64,000 nt of DNA from Afipia sp. GAS231 (lineage in GTDB: Bacteria > Pseudomonadota > Alphaproteobacteria > Rhizobiales > Xanthobacteraceae): NCBI RefSeq assembly GCF_900103365.1, contig NZ_LT629703.1, forward strand, positions 7,302,501-7,366,500. Direction: 5' to 3'. Position numbers and translations under genes: made by a program. Shown here piece after piece: positions 1-9,250 of this stretch; position 1 is the stretch's first letter; every line of letters starts with the position of its first letter. The notes beneath the pieces were generated by a model. It searched no databases. It had not been told where the DNA came from and worked only from the letters and a program-made list of their open reading frames with translations.

Positions 1-159
1 CGAACGACAATTATTTGAACGGTTGAAGGTTGCGGCTGACTGGGACACTACCGCACAACTTTTGCTCTGCAAGGCTCGTACCAGTGAGACGCAAACGTCC
101 GCGGTGAGCAGAGCAAAGATTGCAAGCGACGGGACGATGAGCAGGGGACTTCCGGGCGG

Positions 160-468
160 ATGCCGGTGGATCGGACGATAAGGCTTCGGACCTTGAAGCT
201 GTGGTCGATGGCGGCGCTGTTTGCATCAGCGCTGGCTGTCGGCGGCTGCTCGACCCAGATCGCCGATATGCCCGGCGTCGGCCTGCCCACAGATGCGCCG
301 CAGCGTCCGAAAGAAGCCGGCGCCTACCTTCCCGTCCACGATCTACCGCCGGATCGCGAGGAGGAGGCGATGAAGCCGGCCGAGCTGGCCAAAATTCAGG
401 CAGAATTGACGGCGGCGCGTGACCGGCAGGCCTCCACCGGTACGGCGGCAAAAGCCGGCACAAAATGA
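160..468 (+). CDS. small lipoprotein, unknown function
   Basis: A 102-residue protein with a basic N-terminus, a hydrophobic stretch at residues 15-27 and a lipobox (AVGGC) placing the lipidated cysteine at residue 30, so it should be exported and anchored in a membrane. The mature part is short and hydrophilic, rich in Pro, Glu and Ala, with no domain I recognise. A second in-frame ATG at 208 would leave a shorter but still usable signal peptide, so the exact start is uncertain. It precedes the aminotransferase by about 200 bases and is probably a separate unit. Confidence 0.7.
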   Translation: MPVDRTIRLRTLKLWSMAALFASALAVGGCSTQIADMPGVGLPTDAPQRPKEAGAYLPVHDLPPDREEEAMKPAELAKIQAELTAARDRQASTGTAAKAGTK

Positions 469-666
469 GCTAATCGCTGGCGCTGCCCGGCTCCCGTGAT
501 AAAAAGAACCTCAGTTCAACCGCATTGCGGGTCCGGGGTCTGGACCTTGCGCATGAATTCGCTCTAAATCCTTGATTAAGCGCGACTTCTGGACGGAGCC
601 GAATTCGGCTTCGAAACGCCAAGGTTCCCGCGATTCTGTCTGACCGGTTGTCGGAGCAAGGGTCCC

Positions 667-1887
667 ATGGAAGATTTTTACCGTATCCGCCGTCTGCCGC
701 CTTATGTGTTCGAACAGGTCAACCGGGCCAAGGCGGCCGCGCGGAACGCCGGCGCCGACATCATCGACCTCGGCATGGGCAACCCGGACCTGCCGACGCC
801 GCCCCATGTGATCGAAAAGCTGAAGGAAACGCTCGGCAAGCCGCGGACCGACCGCTACTCGGCCTCGCGCGGCATCACCGGTCTGCGCAAGGCGCAGGCC
901 GCCTATTACGCGCGGCGGTTCGGCGTGAAGCTTAATCCCGAAACCCAGGTGGTGGCGACGCTCGGTTCCAAGGAAGGCTTTGCCAACGTCGCGCAGGCGA
1001 TCACGGCGCCCGGCGATGTCGTGCTGTGTCCCAATCCGAGCTATCCGATCCACGCCTTCGGCTTCCTGATGGCCGGCGGCGTGATCCGCTCGGTGCCGTC
1101 GGAACCGACACCGCAGTTCTTCGAAGCGGTGGAGCGCGCCATCATCCACTCGATCCCGAAGCCGATCGCGCTGATCGTCTGCTATCCCTCCAATCCGACC
1201 GCCTATGTCGCCGATCTCGATTTCTACAAGGACCTGGTGGCGTTCGCGAAGAAGCACGAGATTTTCATCCTGTCGGATCTCGCTTATGCGGAAGTCTATT
1301 TCGACGACAAGAACCCGCCGCCCTCGGTGCTGGAAGTTCCCGGTGCGATCGACGTCACCGTCGAGTTCACCTCGATGTCGAAGACGTTTTCGATGGCGGG
1401 CTGGCGCATGGGATTTGCCGTCGGCAACGAACGCATCATCGCTGCGCTAGCGCGGGTGAAGTCCTATCTCGATTACGGCGCGTTCACGCCGGTCCAGGTC
1501 GCTGCCACCGCCGCGCTGAACGGGCCGGACGATTGCATCAAGGAAATGCGCGATACCTATCGCAAGCGCCGCGACGCACTGGTGGAGAGTTTTGGCCGGG
1601 CAGGGTGGGATATCCCGCCACCCCAGGCCTCGATGTTCGCCTGGGCGCCGCTGCCGAAGGCGTTCGAGAGCGTCGGCAGCATGCAGTTCGCGACCCTGAT
1701 GGTGGAGAAATCCGGCGTCGTGGTTTCGCCTGGCGTGGCCTTCGGCGAGCACGGCGAGGGCTATGTTCGCATCGCCATGGTGGAAAACGAGCAGCGAATC
1801 CGCCAGGCGGCGCGCGGCGTGCGGCGCTTCCTTGAAAGCGGCATTGAAACGTTGCACAACGTGGTTCCTCTCGCCAACCGGCGCTAA
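667..1887 (+). CDS. class I/II pyridoxal-phosphate aminotransferase (AlaC / LL-diaminopimelate aminotransferase-like)
   Basis: A 406-residue fold-type I aminotransferase. The motif SMSKTFSMAGWRMGF places the PLP-binding lysine at about residue 239. The substrate-side motif CYPSNPTA and the N-terminal segment DLGMGNPDLPTPPH are typical of the AlaC/DapL-like branch, which makes alanine from pyruvate or acts in lysine synthesis. AAGGG lies upstream of the ATG. Only 24 bases separate it from homoserine dehydrogenase, and the same pair followed by glpX is common in Bradyrhizobium, so co-transcription is likely. Which amino acid it uses cannot be read from sequence. Confidence 0.9.
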   Translation: MEDFYRIRRLPPYVFEQVNRAKAAARNAGADIIDLGMGNPDLPTPPHVIEKLKETLGKPRTDRYSASRGITGLRKAQAAYYARRFGVKLNPETQVVATLGSKEGFANVAQAITAPGDVVLCPNPSYPIHAFGFLMAGGVIRSVPSEPTPQFFEAVERAIIHSIPKPIALIVCYPSNPTAYVADLDFYKDLVAFAKKHEIFILSDLAYAEVYFDDKNPPPSVLEVPGAIDVTVEFTSMSKTFSMAGWRMGFAVGNERIIAALARVKSYLDYGAFTPVQVAATAALNGPDDCIKEMRDTYRKRRDALVESFGRAGWDIPPPQASMFAWAPLPKAFESVGSMQFATLMVEKSGVVVSPGVAFGEHGEGYVRIAMVENEQRIRQAARGVRRFLESGIETLHNVVPLANRR

Positions 1888-1911
1888 TTCCTTCAGCAGG
1901 TTCTTTCAGTC

Positions 1912-3231
1912 ATGGTCGCACCCCTCAGAGTGGGCATTGCGGGGCTCGGCACCGTTGGCGCCGCGGTCGTCCGCACTATCGAAGAGCAGGCGAGAACGCT
2001 GTCGGCGCGCAGCGGGCGCGGCATCCGCGTGGTTGCCGTCACCGCGCGGTCGAAAGCGAAGAAGCGCACGCTCGACCTTGATGGCATCGACTGGGTCAAC
2101 AGCCCGCTGGCGCTGGCCAACGATCCCCGCATCGATTGCTTCGTCGAGCTGATGGGCGGTTCCGGAGAGCCGGCGCTGTCGGCGATCGAAGCTGCGCTGA
2201 AGAACGGCAAGTCGGTGGTGACAGCCAACAAGGCGCTGATCGCCAAACACGGCCTGCGACTGGCCAAGGCCGCCGAAAAGCACGGCGGCGCGCTGAACTT
2301 CGAGGCCGCGGTCGGTGCGGCCATCCCTGTCATCAAGACCCTTCGCGAAGGACTTGCGGGAACCGGCGTCAATCGCGTCTATGGCATCCTCAACGGCACC
2401 TGCAATTACATCCTGACCCGGATGGAGCAGGAGGGCCTGTCGTTTGCCGAATGCCTGAAGGACGCCCAGCGCCTCGGCTATGCCGAGGCCAATCCGTCGT
2501 TCGACGTCGACGGCCACGACACCGCGCAGAAGCTGGCGATCCTGGCGAGCCTCGCGTTCGGTACCAAGGTGGCGCAGAGCGCGGTCTATGTCGAAGGCAT
2601 CTCCTCGATCGCGCCGGAAGATCTGCGCGCCGCGGATGAACTCGGTTACCGGGTCAAGCTGCTCGGCGTGGCGGTGCGGACCCCCAAAGGCATCGAGCAG
2701 CGCGTGCATCCGACCATGGTGCCGAAATCGTCCTCGATCGCGCAGGTGATGGGCGTCACCAATGCCGTCACCATCGACGGTGAAGGGATTCCGCCGATCA
2801 CGCTGGTCGGCCCCGGCGCGGGCGGTGCAGCAACCGCGTCCGCCGTCGTTGCCGACATCGCCGACGTCGCGCGCGGCATCCGCGCCAACCCGTTCGGACG
2901 TCCGGTGGATCGCCTGCGTGACACCAAGAAGGCCCCGATGGAGCGCCACGAGGGCGGCTACTACATCCGCCTGATGGCGCGCGATCTGCCCGGCACGGTT
3001 GCCAAGATCGCCACCCGCCTGGCGAAAGAGAAGATTTCGCTGGAGTCGGTGGTGCAGCGCCATGCCGAGGGCGTTGATGCCACGGACGCGGCCAAGAAGG
3101 CTTCACCGGTGCCGGTCATTCTGATTACCTACGCCACCTCCGAGGACGCGATCCATCGCGCGCTGGAAGCGGTGCAGCGCGACAAGGTGATCTCAGGCCG
3201 GCCGCAGGTGATACGGATCGAAAAGAACTAA
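1912..3231 (+). CDS. hom: homoserine dehydrogenase
   Basis: A 439-residue enzyme that reduces aspartate semialdehyde to homoserine in the threonine/methionine branch. The N-terminal dinucleotide-binding motif GIAGLGTVGAAVV is followed by the central catalytic region (ILNGTCNYILTRM, FDVDGHDTAQKLAIL). A C-terminal ACT domain begins near residue 350 (MARDLPGTVAKIATRLA) and usually gives threonine feedback inhibition. Length and architecture fit the monofunctional bacterial enzyme. It lies between the aminotransferase and glpX on one strand and is probably part of one operon. Confidence 0.95.
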   Translation: MVAPLRVGIAGLGTVGAAVVRTIEEQARTLSARSGRGIRVVAVTARSKAKKRTLDLDGIDWVNSPLALANDPRIDCFVELMGGSGEPALSAIEAALKNGKSVVTANKALIAKHGLRLAKAAEKHGGALNFEAAVGAAIPVIKTLREGLAGTGVNRVYGILNGTCNYILTRMEQEGLSFAECLKDAQRLGYAEANPSFDVDGHDTAQKLAILASLAFGTKVAQSAVYVEGISSIAPEDLRAADELGYRVKLLGVAVRTPKGIEQRVHPTMVPKSSSIAQVMGVTNAVTIDGEGIPPITLVGPGAGGAATASAVVADIADVARGIRANPFGRPVDRLRDTKKAPMERHEGGYYIRLMARDLPGTVAKIATRLAKEKISLESVVQRHAEGVDATDAAKKASPVPVILITYATSEDAIHRALEAVQRDKVISGRPQVIRIEKN

Positions 3232-3314
3232 CGCGCGTTTGCAAGGAACCCGCGAACCAAACGATCGATGGCGGCCCGATGGGGCCGTCACAAAGCTCTA
3301 AGGGAGTTGCTGAG

Positions 3315-4313
3315 ATGTCGACCCATATTTCCGTTCCGCCGCAGCTATTGCTCGAGCGCATCCTGACGCTCGAGATCGTGCGCGTGACGGAGCGCGCCGC
3401 GGTCTCGGCGGCACGGTTGCGTGGCCATGGCCAGGAAAAGGCCGCCGACCAGGCCGCGGTCGACGCGATGCGCCGCGAACTCAACAAGCTGCCGATTGAA
3501 GGCACTATCGTCATCGGCGAGGGCGAACGCGACGAGGCGCCGATGCTGTTTATCGGCGAGAAAGTCGGCCTCAACGCCGGCCCGCAGGTCGATATCGCGG
3601 TCGATCCGCTCGAAGGCACCACGCTGTGCGCCAAGAACATGCCGGGCGCGATCGCAACCATGGCGATGGCCGATGGCGGCACGCTGTTGCATGCGCCCGA
3701 CGTCTACATGCAGAAGATCGCCGTCGGTCCCGGTTACAAAAAGGGCGTGGTCGAGCTCGACGCGTCGCCCGCCGACAACGTCCGCCGGCTCGCCAAGGCC
3801 AAGGGCGTCGACGCTTCCGCGATCACGGTCTTGGTGCTCGACCGTCCGCGCCACGCCGACATCATCACCGGCGTCCGCAGCACTGGTGCTGCGGTGCGTC
3901 TGATCACCGACGGTGACGTCGCCGGCGTCATTCACTGTGCCGACCCTGATAACACCGGCGTCGACATGTATATCGGCACCGGCGGCGCGCCCGAGGGCGT
4001 GCTGGCGGCGGCGGCATTGCGCTGCATCGGTGGCCAGATGCAGTGCCGGCTGATCCTCGACAGTGAAGAGAAGCGCGAGCGCGCCCACAAGATGGGCGTG
4101 AAGGATCCGAAGTTCATTTACGGCATCGAGGACATGGCGCGCGGCGACTGCCTGTTCGCGGCCACCGGCGTCACCACGGGCTCGCTGCTCTCGGGCGTCA
4201 AATTCCGCAAGGACGTGATCGAGACCGAAACCGTGGTGATGCGCTCGGTTACCGGCACCGTCCGTTACATCAAGGCCGAGCACCGCCAGCTCGACAAGTT
4301 CCATCTGGATTGA
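3315..4313 (+). CDS. glpX: class II fructose-1,6-bisphosphatase
   Basis: A 332-residue GlpX-type phosphatase of gluconeogenesis and the Calvin cycle. Visible motifs are GEGERDEAPMLFIGEKVG and AVDPLEGTTLCA (the metal-binding DPLEGT) and the C-terminal FAATGVTTGSLLSGV. An upstream in-frame ATG at 3279 exists, but the ATG at 3315 has AGGGAG nine bases ahead and begins exactly where family members do (MSTHISVPPQ), so it is preferred. In this group recJ normally follows glpX closely; here about 8.4 kb of other DNA separates them. Confidence 0.95.
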   Translation: MSTHISVPPQLLLERILTLEIVRVTERAAVSAARLRGHGQEKAADQAAVDAMRRELNKLPIEGTIVIGEGERDEAPMLFIGEKVGLNAGPQVDIAVDPLEGTTLCAKNMPGAIATMAMADGGTLLHAPDVYMQKIAVGPGYKKGVVELDASPADNVRRLAKAKGVDASAITVLVLDRPRHADIITGVRSTGAAVRLITDGDVAGVIHCADPDNTGVDMYIGTGGAPEGVLAAAALRCIGGQMQCRLILDSEEKRERAHKMGVKDPKFIYGIEDMARGDCLFAATGVTTGSLLSGVKFRKDVIETETVVMRSVTGTVRYIKAEHRQLDKFHLD

Positions 4314-4326
4314 GAGCATTAGCCAA

Positions 4327-4785
4327 GTGATAGCCAAGTCCGCCAACGTCGTCATTCGCCCCGTAGGCAAGGACGAGCGGGCGGCATGGGAGCCGCTGTG
4401 GAACGGCTATCTTGCTTTCTACAAGGCGACGCTGGCGCCTGGCGCCAGTGATGTCGCCTGGCAGCGGTTTCACGATCCGGACGAACCGATGTTCCTGCTC
4501 GGCGCTTACGTTGACGGCAAGCTGACCGGCATCGTGCAATACCTGTTTCACCGCTCGAGCTGGACGGTCGGCAACTACTGCTATCTGCAGGATCTATTTG
4601 TCAGCGACACCGCGCGCGGGCTCGGCCTTGGCCGGGCGCTGATTGAAGCCGTGTATGCGAAGGCCAAGGAGGCCGGCGCCAGCCGCGTGCACTGGCTGAC
4701 GCAGACAACGAACGCGCAAGCGAGGATTCTCTACGACCAGGTCGCCGACGATTCAGGCTTCATGCAGTACAGGAAGATTTTCTAG
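4327..4785 (+). CDS. GNAT-family N-acetyltransferase
   Basis: A 152-residue single-domain acetyltransferase using acetyl-CoA. The cofactor motif RGLGLGRALIEAVYAKAKEAG-like segment lies near residues 98-118 (core RGLGLGRAL), preceded by the beta-strand YLQDLFV. The likely start is GTG 13 bases after the glpX stop, so it is read as the last gene of that operon. The C-terminus (LYDQVADDSGFMQYRKIF) is typical of the small GNAT branch. The acceptor is unknown. Confidence 0.85.
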   Translation: MIAKSANVVIRPVGKDERAAWEPLWNGYLAFYKATLAPGASDVAWQRFHDPDEPMFLLGAYVDGKLTGIVQYLFHRSSWTVGNYCYLQDLFVSDTARGLGLGRALIEAVYAKAKEAGASRVHWLTQTTNAQARILYDQVADDSGFMQYRKIF

Positions 4786-4790
4786 CCGCC

Positions 4791-4872
4791 GTCATTCCGG
4801 GGCGATGCTGAAAGCATCGAACCCGGAATCTCGAGATTCCGGGTCTGGTCCTTCGGACCATCCCGGAATGAC
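4791..4872. repeat. intergenic palindromic repeat
   Basis: The interval opens with gtcattccgg and closes with ccggaatgac, an exact inverted repeat. Inside are smaller dyads (cccggaatctcgagattccggg and ggtccttcggacc). The element folds into a compound hairpin between the GNAT gene and the dehalogenase. Such 'gtcattccgggg' elements are dispersed in intergenic regions of Bradyrhizobium and Rhodopseudomonas. It may also terminate transcription, though no U-tract follows. Confidence 0.75.
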
Positions 4873-4905
4873 AACAAAAATCAACAACAAAAAACGGGAG
4901 TGAGC

Positions 4906-5625
4906 ATGTCTGATATTTCCGGGGTGAAGGCGCTGGTGTTCGATGTGTTCGGCACCTGCGTCGACTGGCGCACCAGCCTGATCAACGATTTCACCAAGTG
5001 GTCGGAGACCTCAGGCATCAAGGCCGACTGGACCGCGCTGGTCGACGGCTGGCGGGCGGTCTATTCCGCTTCGATGGACGAGGTCCGCAAGCATCCCGAA
5101 CGCGGCTACGTGATCCTCGATACGCTGCACCGGCAGTCGCTGGAAAAACTGGTCGCGCAGTTTTCGATTCCTGGCCTGAAGGAAGCCGACCTGCATCACC
5201 TGACGATGGGCTGGCATCGGCTGCACGCGTGGCCCGACACGGTCGCGGGCCTGACCCGGCTGAAAGCCAAATACATCATCTCGCCGCTCTCCAACGGCAA
5301 CGTCGCGCTCTTGACCAACATGGCGAAATTCGCCGGCCTGCCGTGGGACCTCGTGATGTCGGCCGAACTGTTCGAGCACTACAAGCCCGATCCGGAAACC
5401 TATCTCGGCGCGGCGAAGCTGCTCGGCCTGAAGCCGGAGCAGGTGATGATGGCGGCCGCCCACAACAACGACCTCAAGGCCGCGCAAAAACTTGGCCTCA
5501 AGACCGCCTTCGTCCCGCGCCCCACCGAATACGGCCCGCACCAGAAATACGATTTCGAGGCGAGGGGCGCCTGGGACGTCGTCGCCAAGGACTTTGGCGG
5601 CATCGCCGACCAGATGGGTTGCTAA
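4906..5625 (+). CDS. haloacid dehalogenase, type II (HAD superfamily)
   Basis: A 239-residue HAD hydrolase of the (S)-2-haloacid dehalogenase type, which replaces halogen by hydroxyl through an aspartyl ester. The nucleophile is Asp13 in VFDVFGTCVDWR. Motif II is SPLSNGN, the conserved lysine is in YKPDPETY, and motif III is represented by AAHNNDL. A GTG at 4900 is in frame but overlaps the Shine-Dalgarno ACGGGAG, so the ATG at 4906 is chosen. Many relatives are annotated as dehalogenases without proof; the true substrate may be a phosphorylated or halogenated acid. Confidence 0.87.
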   Translation: MSDISGVKALVFDVFGTCVDWRTSLINDFTKWSETSGIKADWTALVDGWRAVYSASMDEVRKHPERGYVILDTLHRQSLEKLVAQFSIPGLKEADLHHLTMGWHRLHAWPDTVAGLTRLKAKYIISPLSNGNVALLTNMAKFAGLPWDLVMSAELFEHYKPDPETYLGAAKLLGLKPEQVMMAAAHNNDLKAAQKLGLKTAFVPRPTEYGPHQKYDFEARGAWDVVAKDFGGIADQMGC

Positions 5626-5675
5626 AGCAGCTCTGGACGCAAGGCACGACCAGGCATTGCTAATGTAGGACGCGG

Positions 5676-6239
5676 CTACTTTCGTTCGGCTTCAGCCTCT
5701 TGCTCCAGCTGTAAAATATGCGCGCGTAGCGCATCGAACCGCTCTTCGGTGACATCGCTGAACAGCGGATCCTTGTGACTGGTTACGGCCGCAGCGATCT
5801 CCGTCCAATCTTCGGGCCTAAGGGCCTTCAGCGCCGCAGGAAAGAAATGTTGATCTTCCATCATCATGTGGCGCCGCTCGTGGGTGATGAAATCGCGAAC
5901 GATGGTATCGACATCTTGCCGAAGCACCTCACCATCCGCGAGCACGTAGCCAACGGCCTGGGCGACGCGGCGCAGGCGATCGGCCCCTTTGTGATGCTCA
6001 CGGGCGAGATCGCCGATCTTGGCAGCCGCAGCCGGATCGCGCTCCCTTAGCTTGGCAAAGACCAGATCTTCCTGGGGATGGTGATATACTTCCGGGTAGA
6101 CTTCGAAATAGCTGATGACTGCGCGAATGACCTCGTAATCGGGGCGATCTCCCCGATCGAAAACCTCAAGTTCGTGCTCGAGGACGGCAAGCAGCCTCTC
6201 AATATTGCGGTGTTCTTGGGTCAAGCGCTCAATGATCAT
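5676..6239 (-). CDS. hemerythrin HHE cation-binding domain protein
   Basis: A 187-residue four-helix protein with two HHE repeats: LTQEHRNIERLLAVLEHE, HHPQEDLVFAKL, LAREHHKGADRL and FITHERRHMMMEDQHFFP supply the His/Glu ligands of a di-iron centre. Family members bind O2 or NO or act as redox sensors. An upstream in-frame start at 6266 is possible, but the ATG at 6239 has GAAGG about eight bases ahead and starts just before the first helix, as in relatives. It is transcribed alone, convergent with the dehalogenase. Confidence 0.88.
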   Translation of the reverse strand: MIIERLTQEHRNIERLLAVLEHELEVFDRGDRPDYEVIRAVISYFEVYPEVYHHPQEDLVFAKLRERDPAAAAKIGDLAREHHKGADRLRRVAQAVGYVLADGEVLRQDVDTIVRDFITHERRHMMMEDQHFFPAALKALRPEDWTEIAAAVTSHKDPLFSDVTEERFDALRAHILQLEQEAEAERK

Positions 6240-6619
6240 GGCGGCGCCTTCACGGTGTACCACCACAGATTATCCCGACGCGGTATTCGAATGTTGCGGC
6301 AGATCAAATCTGAGCAAGAATCTGAGCTGGAATATTGTGCGAGGGATTACGCAATTTCGGTGCACCGAATTTGCCGTTTGGCGCGTGCCGATCTCGATTC
6401 GCTTCGGACGCAGTGCAGCGCGCTTGCTGCTCCGCAGCACCGAGACCGGTGCGCTGCGGCGAGGGCACCGATCCGCCCACGTGCATTCGCGTGCAATGCA
6501 AACTGGTGTTGTAAAAGCACACCTGGCGAAAACCCGCATAGATTGTACGAATCGCGCTTGTCGGCATCCCCGGTAGCATGGAACCATTGCCTCAATAATA
6601 AACAGTTGGGGATGGGGAC
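6240..6619. other. gene-free intergenic stretch
   Basis: About 380 bases separate the hemerythrin start from the divergent autotransporter. No open frame here shows codon bias or a recognisable protein on either strand. It must carry both divergent promoters, but I cannot name a convincing -35/-10 pair. The last bases (ggggatggggac) form the autotransporter ribosome site. Confidence 0.6.
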
Positions 6620-8497
6620 ATGCGTACCGGGACAAAATCGGCTTTGCTATGCGCTGCGGTCGCTGCGGGCGCGACGCTTTTTCCACTCGGCAACGAGGCC
6701 GCCGCACAGACGGTCTTCTCGACCATCCAGGCCTTCGGCGACAGCTATGCCGACACCGGAAATCTCTTCAAGATCCTGGGCGTGCCGAATCCGCCGCAAT
6801 ATCCGACCGGCCGGTTCAGCGGCGGCACCAATTTCGTCGACACGACGTCGGCGCTCTTGGGAATCTCGCAGAATAATTTTGCCATCGGCGGCGCCAAGAC
6901 CGACACCACCAACACCGTCGGTCCGGGCATTCCCGGCTTCACCCAGGAGTGGCAGGGCTTCGTTGCCTCGGGCAAGAAGATTTCCTCCTCCGATCTCGTG
7001 GAAATCAGCATCGGCGGCAACGACGCCCGGCAATATTATCAGACCGGCGGAACACTGGCGGGTGTTCAGGCGGCCGCCACGAATAGCGCCACCCAGGCGC
7101 TGAACGGCATCAATGCGCTTATCGGCGTGGGTGCGCGCACGCTCGTTTTCACGACCGGCGATGTCGGCCAATTGCCGGAAGCGACGGGAAACCCGGCCGC
7201 ATCGATCGGCACCGCCTATAGCCTGAACTATAACGCCCAGATGCAGGCGGCGCTGGCCGCCATCGCGCGCTCGGGCGTCCGCGTCGAACTGGTCAATGTC
7301 TCCTTGCTCGGTAGCCTGATCAAGGCGAACCCTTCACGCTACGGCGTCGCCAATGTCGGCGCCTGTCCGCTGGCCTGTATCGGCAATACCGCGCTGCAGA
7401 ACCAGTATCTGTTCTATTTCGACGGCGTCCATCTGACGTCGCTCGGATTTGCGATCATGGGCGAATACATCGTCAACCGCCTCAATGCACCGCTCACGCT
7501 GCCGGCGCAGGGTGACGTCGGCATGAACTCGGCGATGGGCTTCGCCTCCACGCTGTTCGGCAAGCTCGACAATTTCCGCGAGATGTCGCTGGTGTCGTCG
7601 TCGATGAACGCCTACGCCGCCTACACCAAGGTGCCCTACACCAAGGCGCCAATCCTGGCGCCGGTCAATCCGTGGTCGTTCTATATGCTGGGCAACGGCG
7701 CCTACAGCGACCGTCAGGCGACGGTGGCGTCCAACGGCTTCAACCTCGACAGCGTCGGCGGCACCATCGGGACCGAGTATCGCATCAACAACAACGCCTT
7801 CGTCGGCGCGGCCTTCGATTACTCCAATCCCAGGGCGCGGTTCTTCAACAATGGCGGCACGACCGCAGCGAACGCCTATCAATTCGGTGCCTATGGCGCA
7901 TGGACCAACGCGCATTTCTTTGCCCAGGGCCTCGCCACCGTCGGCTGGCAGAACTATCGCAACAGCCGGCCGGGCGTCGTCGACACCATCACCTCGGCCC
8001 CCGACGGAACCAGCTTCGTCGCCGCCGGCAAGGTCGGCTATCTCTTCGACGCCGGCCGAACGCAGGTCGGTCCGATCGGCGGCCTGACCTACGCCCGGGC
8101 ACGGGTCAACGGCTATACCGAGAACGGCGATCCGGTGCTGGCCCTGAACGTCGGCCAGCAGACCGCGGAGGCCCTGATCGGCAGCGTCGGCGCGCAGTTC
8201 CGCTTTCCGTTTCTGGTCTCTGGCCGGATGATCAATCCCTACGTCAACCTGACGATGGATGATGATTTCATCGGCAACGGACGGATCATCCAGTTCGGCG
8301 CGACGTCCGCGCCGTTGATCGTCAACAACTGGACGGTGCCGAATTCGACGTCGCAACACGTCTATGGCCGCGTCGCGGCCGGTGTGGTGGCGCCGGTGTC
8401 GAACACCGTCGCGCTGACGGCGAACATCTCGCAGACCTTCGCGCGCCAGGGCGGCAACGATTTCTACGGCAATGGCGGGTTGAAGATCTCGTTCTAG
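6620..8497 (+). CDS. autotransporter GDSL-family esterase/lipase
   Basis: A 625-residue type V secreted protein. Residues 1-29 form a signal peptide ending AAAQ. The GDSL hydrolase domain follows, with the nucleophile Ser42 in AFGDSYADTGN, the oxyanion motif IGGND and the catalytic Asp/His pair in YFDGVHLTSLGF. Residues from about 360 form a C-terminal autotransporter beta-barrel ending in phenylalanine (LKISF). The layout matches EstA-like surface esterases, so it should be anchored in the outer membrane with the esterase exposed. It stands alone and is followed by a good terminator. Confidence 0.92.
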   Translation: MRTGTKSALLCAAVAAGATLFPLGNEAAAQTVFSTIQAFGDSYADTGNLFKILGVPNPPQYPTGRFSGGTNFVDTTSALLGISQNNFAIGGAKTDTTNTVGPGIPGFTQEWQGFVASGKKISSSDLVEISIGGNDARQYYQTGGTLAGVQAAATNSATQALNGINALIGVGARTLVFTTGDVGQLPEATGNPAASIGTAYSLNYNAQMQAALAAIARSGVRVELVNVSLLGSLIKANPSRYGVANVGACPLACIGNTALQNQYLFYFDGVHLTSLGFAIMGEYIVNRLNAPLTLPAQGDVGMNSAMGFASTLFGKLDNFREMSLVSSSMNAYAAYTKVPYTKAPILAPVNPWSFYMLGNGAYSDRQATVASNGFNLDSVGGTIGTEYRINNNAFVGAAFDYSNPRARFFNNGGTTAANAYQFGAYGAWTNAHFFAQGLATVGWQNYRNSRPGVVDTITSAPDGTSFVAAGKVGYLFDAGRTQVGPIGGLTYARARVNGYTENGDPVLALNVGQQTAEALIGSVGAQFRFPFLVSGRMINPYVNLTMDDDFIGNGRIIQFGATSAPLIVNNWTVPNSTSQHVYGRVAAGVVAPVSNTVALTANISQTFARQGGNDFYGNGGLKISF

Positions 8498-8513
8498 GCT
8501 GTCGCTCTTTGCC

Positions 8514-8543
8514 AAAAGCCGCCTCCCGATGGGGGCGGCTTTT
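8514..8543 (+). terminator. rho-independent terminator after the autotransporter
   Basis: The arms aaaagccgcc and ggcggctttt flank a short loop, giving a GC-rich stem followed by a T run, 16 bases after the autotransporter stop. Confidence 0.85.
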
Positions 8544-8749
8544 GCATGTCAGCGGGGACGATGCGCACGCCCACGATTCACAGTCGAGATCGATCGCGGG
8601 GCACCTCTGTATCCTCATTGAGGACCTGCAAGCCGGGCAGCTTATACAATTCTTAGAGCATTGACATGGATCAATGCGCGAATGAATGGCGGTCGGAACC
8701 TGAAAGCTCTTGAAATGTTGACCCTCAAAATCTCTATGGAGTGAGGATC

Positions 8750-8962
8750 ATGCACACTTATGAAAAGGCGCCCGGAAGCCGCCGCCAAGGTCCAGGCTAC
8801 ACTGGTCTCTTCGCCATCATATGCCTGTTCGCGTCGATCTTCTTGGTGTGGGCACTGATGAGAACGAGCCTTGTGAAAACGAGCCTTGAAATGATGCGTT
8901 CGCCACCTGTAACAACTGGAATGGCTCCGAACGCACCCGTCAAGTCCGTAGCGAAGCCCTGA
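8750..8962 (+). CDS. small single-pass membrane protein, hypothetical
   Basis: A 70-residue frame beginning MHTYEKAPGSRRQGP, with one hydrophobic segment (about residues 18-38, LFAIICLFASIFLVWALM) and a polar tail. The ATG has a GGAGTGAGG purine stretch just upstream, which favours it over the GTG at 8741. No family recognised. The gene is isolated between the autotransporter terminator and the TPR pseudogene, so reality rests on the ribosome site and the clean membrane segment. Confidence 0.45.
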   Translation: MHTYEKAPGSRRQGPGYTGLFAIICLFASIFLVWALMRTSLVKTSLEMMRSPPVTTGMAPNAPVKSVAKP

Positions 8963-9001
8963 GTAGCTCTCGCGCAAGAGACTGCGAATTACGGAATTTC
9001 G

Positions 9002-9021
9002 GTGACAGTGCTGGACTGCAC
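9002..9021 (+). repeat. 20-bp direct repeat, left copy
   Basis: The sequence gtgacagtgctggactgcac recurs identically at 11255-11274. The two copies bracket the frameshifted TPR-glycosyltransferase gene. Confidence 0.8.
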
Positions 9022-9250
9022 TAAATTAATTGATCTTGCGTTTGCGCGAATCCTCGCGGAGTTCGAACTCGAACAGGGGTGAGAACGGAAAGCGCCAAAC
9101 GGAGAATTAGGTGCGCCGTCACCGCAACTCCTGCATGCACGGCTGTTGCCGCGCAACGGCTTCCTCGCGCGCAAAGAATCAGCTACCGCTCGTGCACGGG
9201 TTGTCATGGACGATGTAATCGACCTTACGTAATGAAGCGCACTGAACTTT

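Noticed and set aside
5011..5541. A 176-codon minus-strand frame opposite the dehalogenase
   Set aside because: His/Arg/Gly-rich shadow of a GC-rich gene; no domain and no ribosome site.
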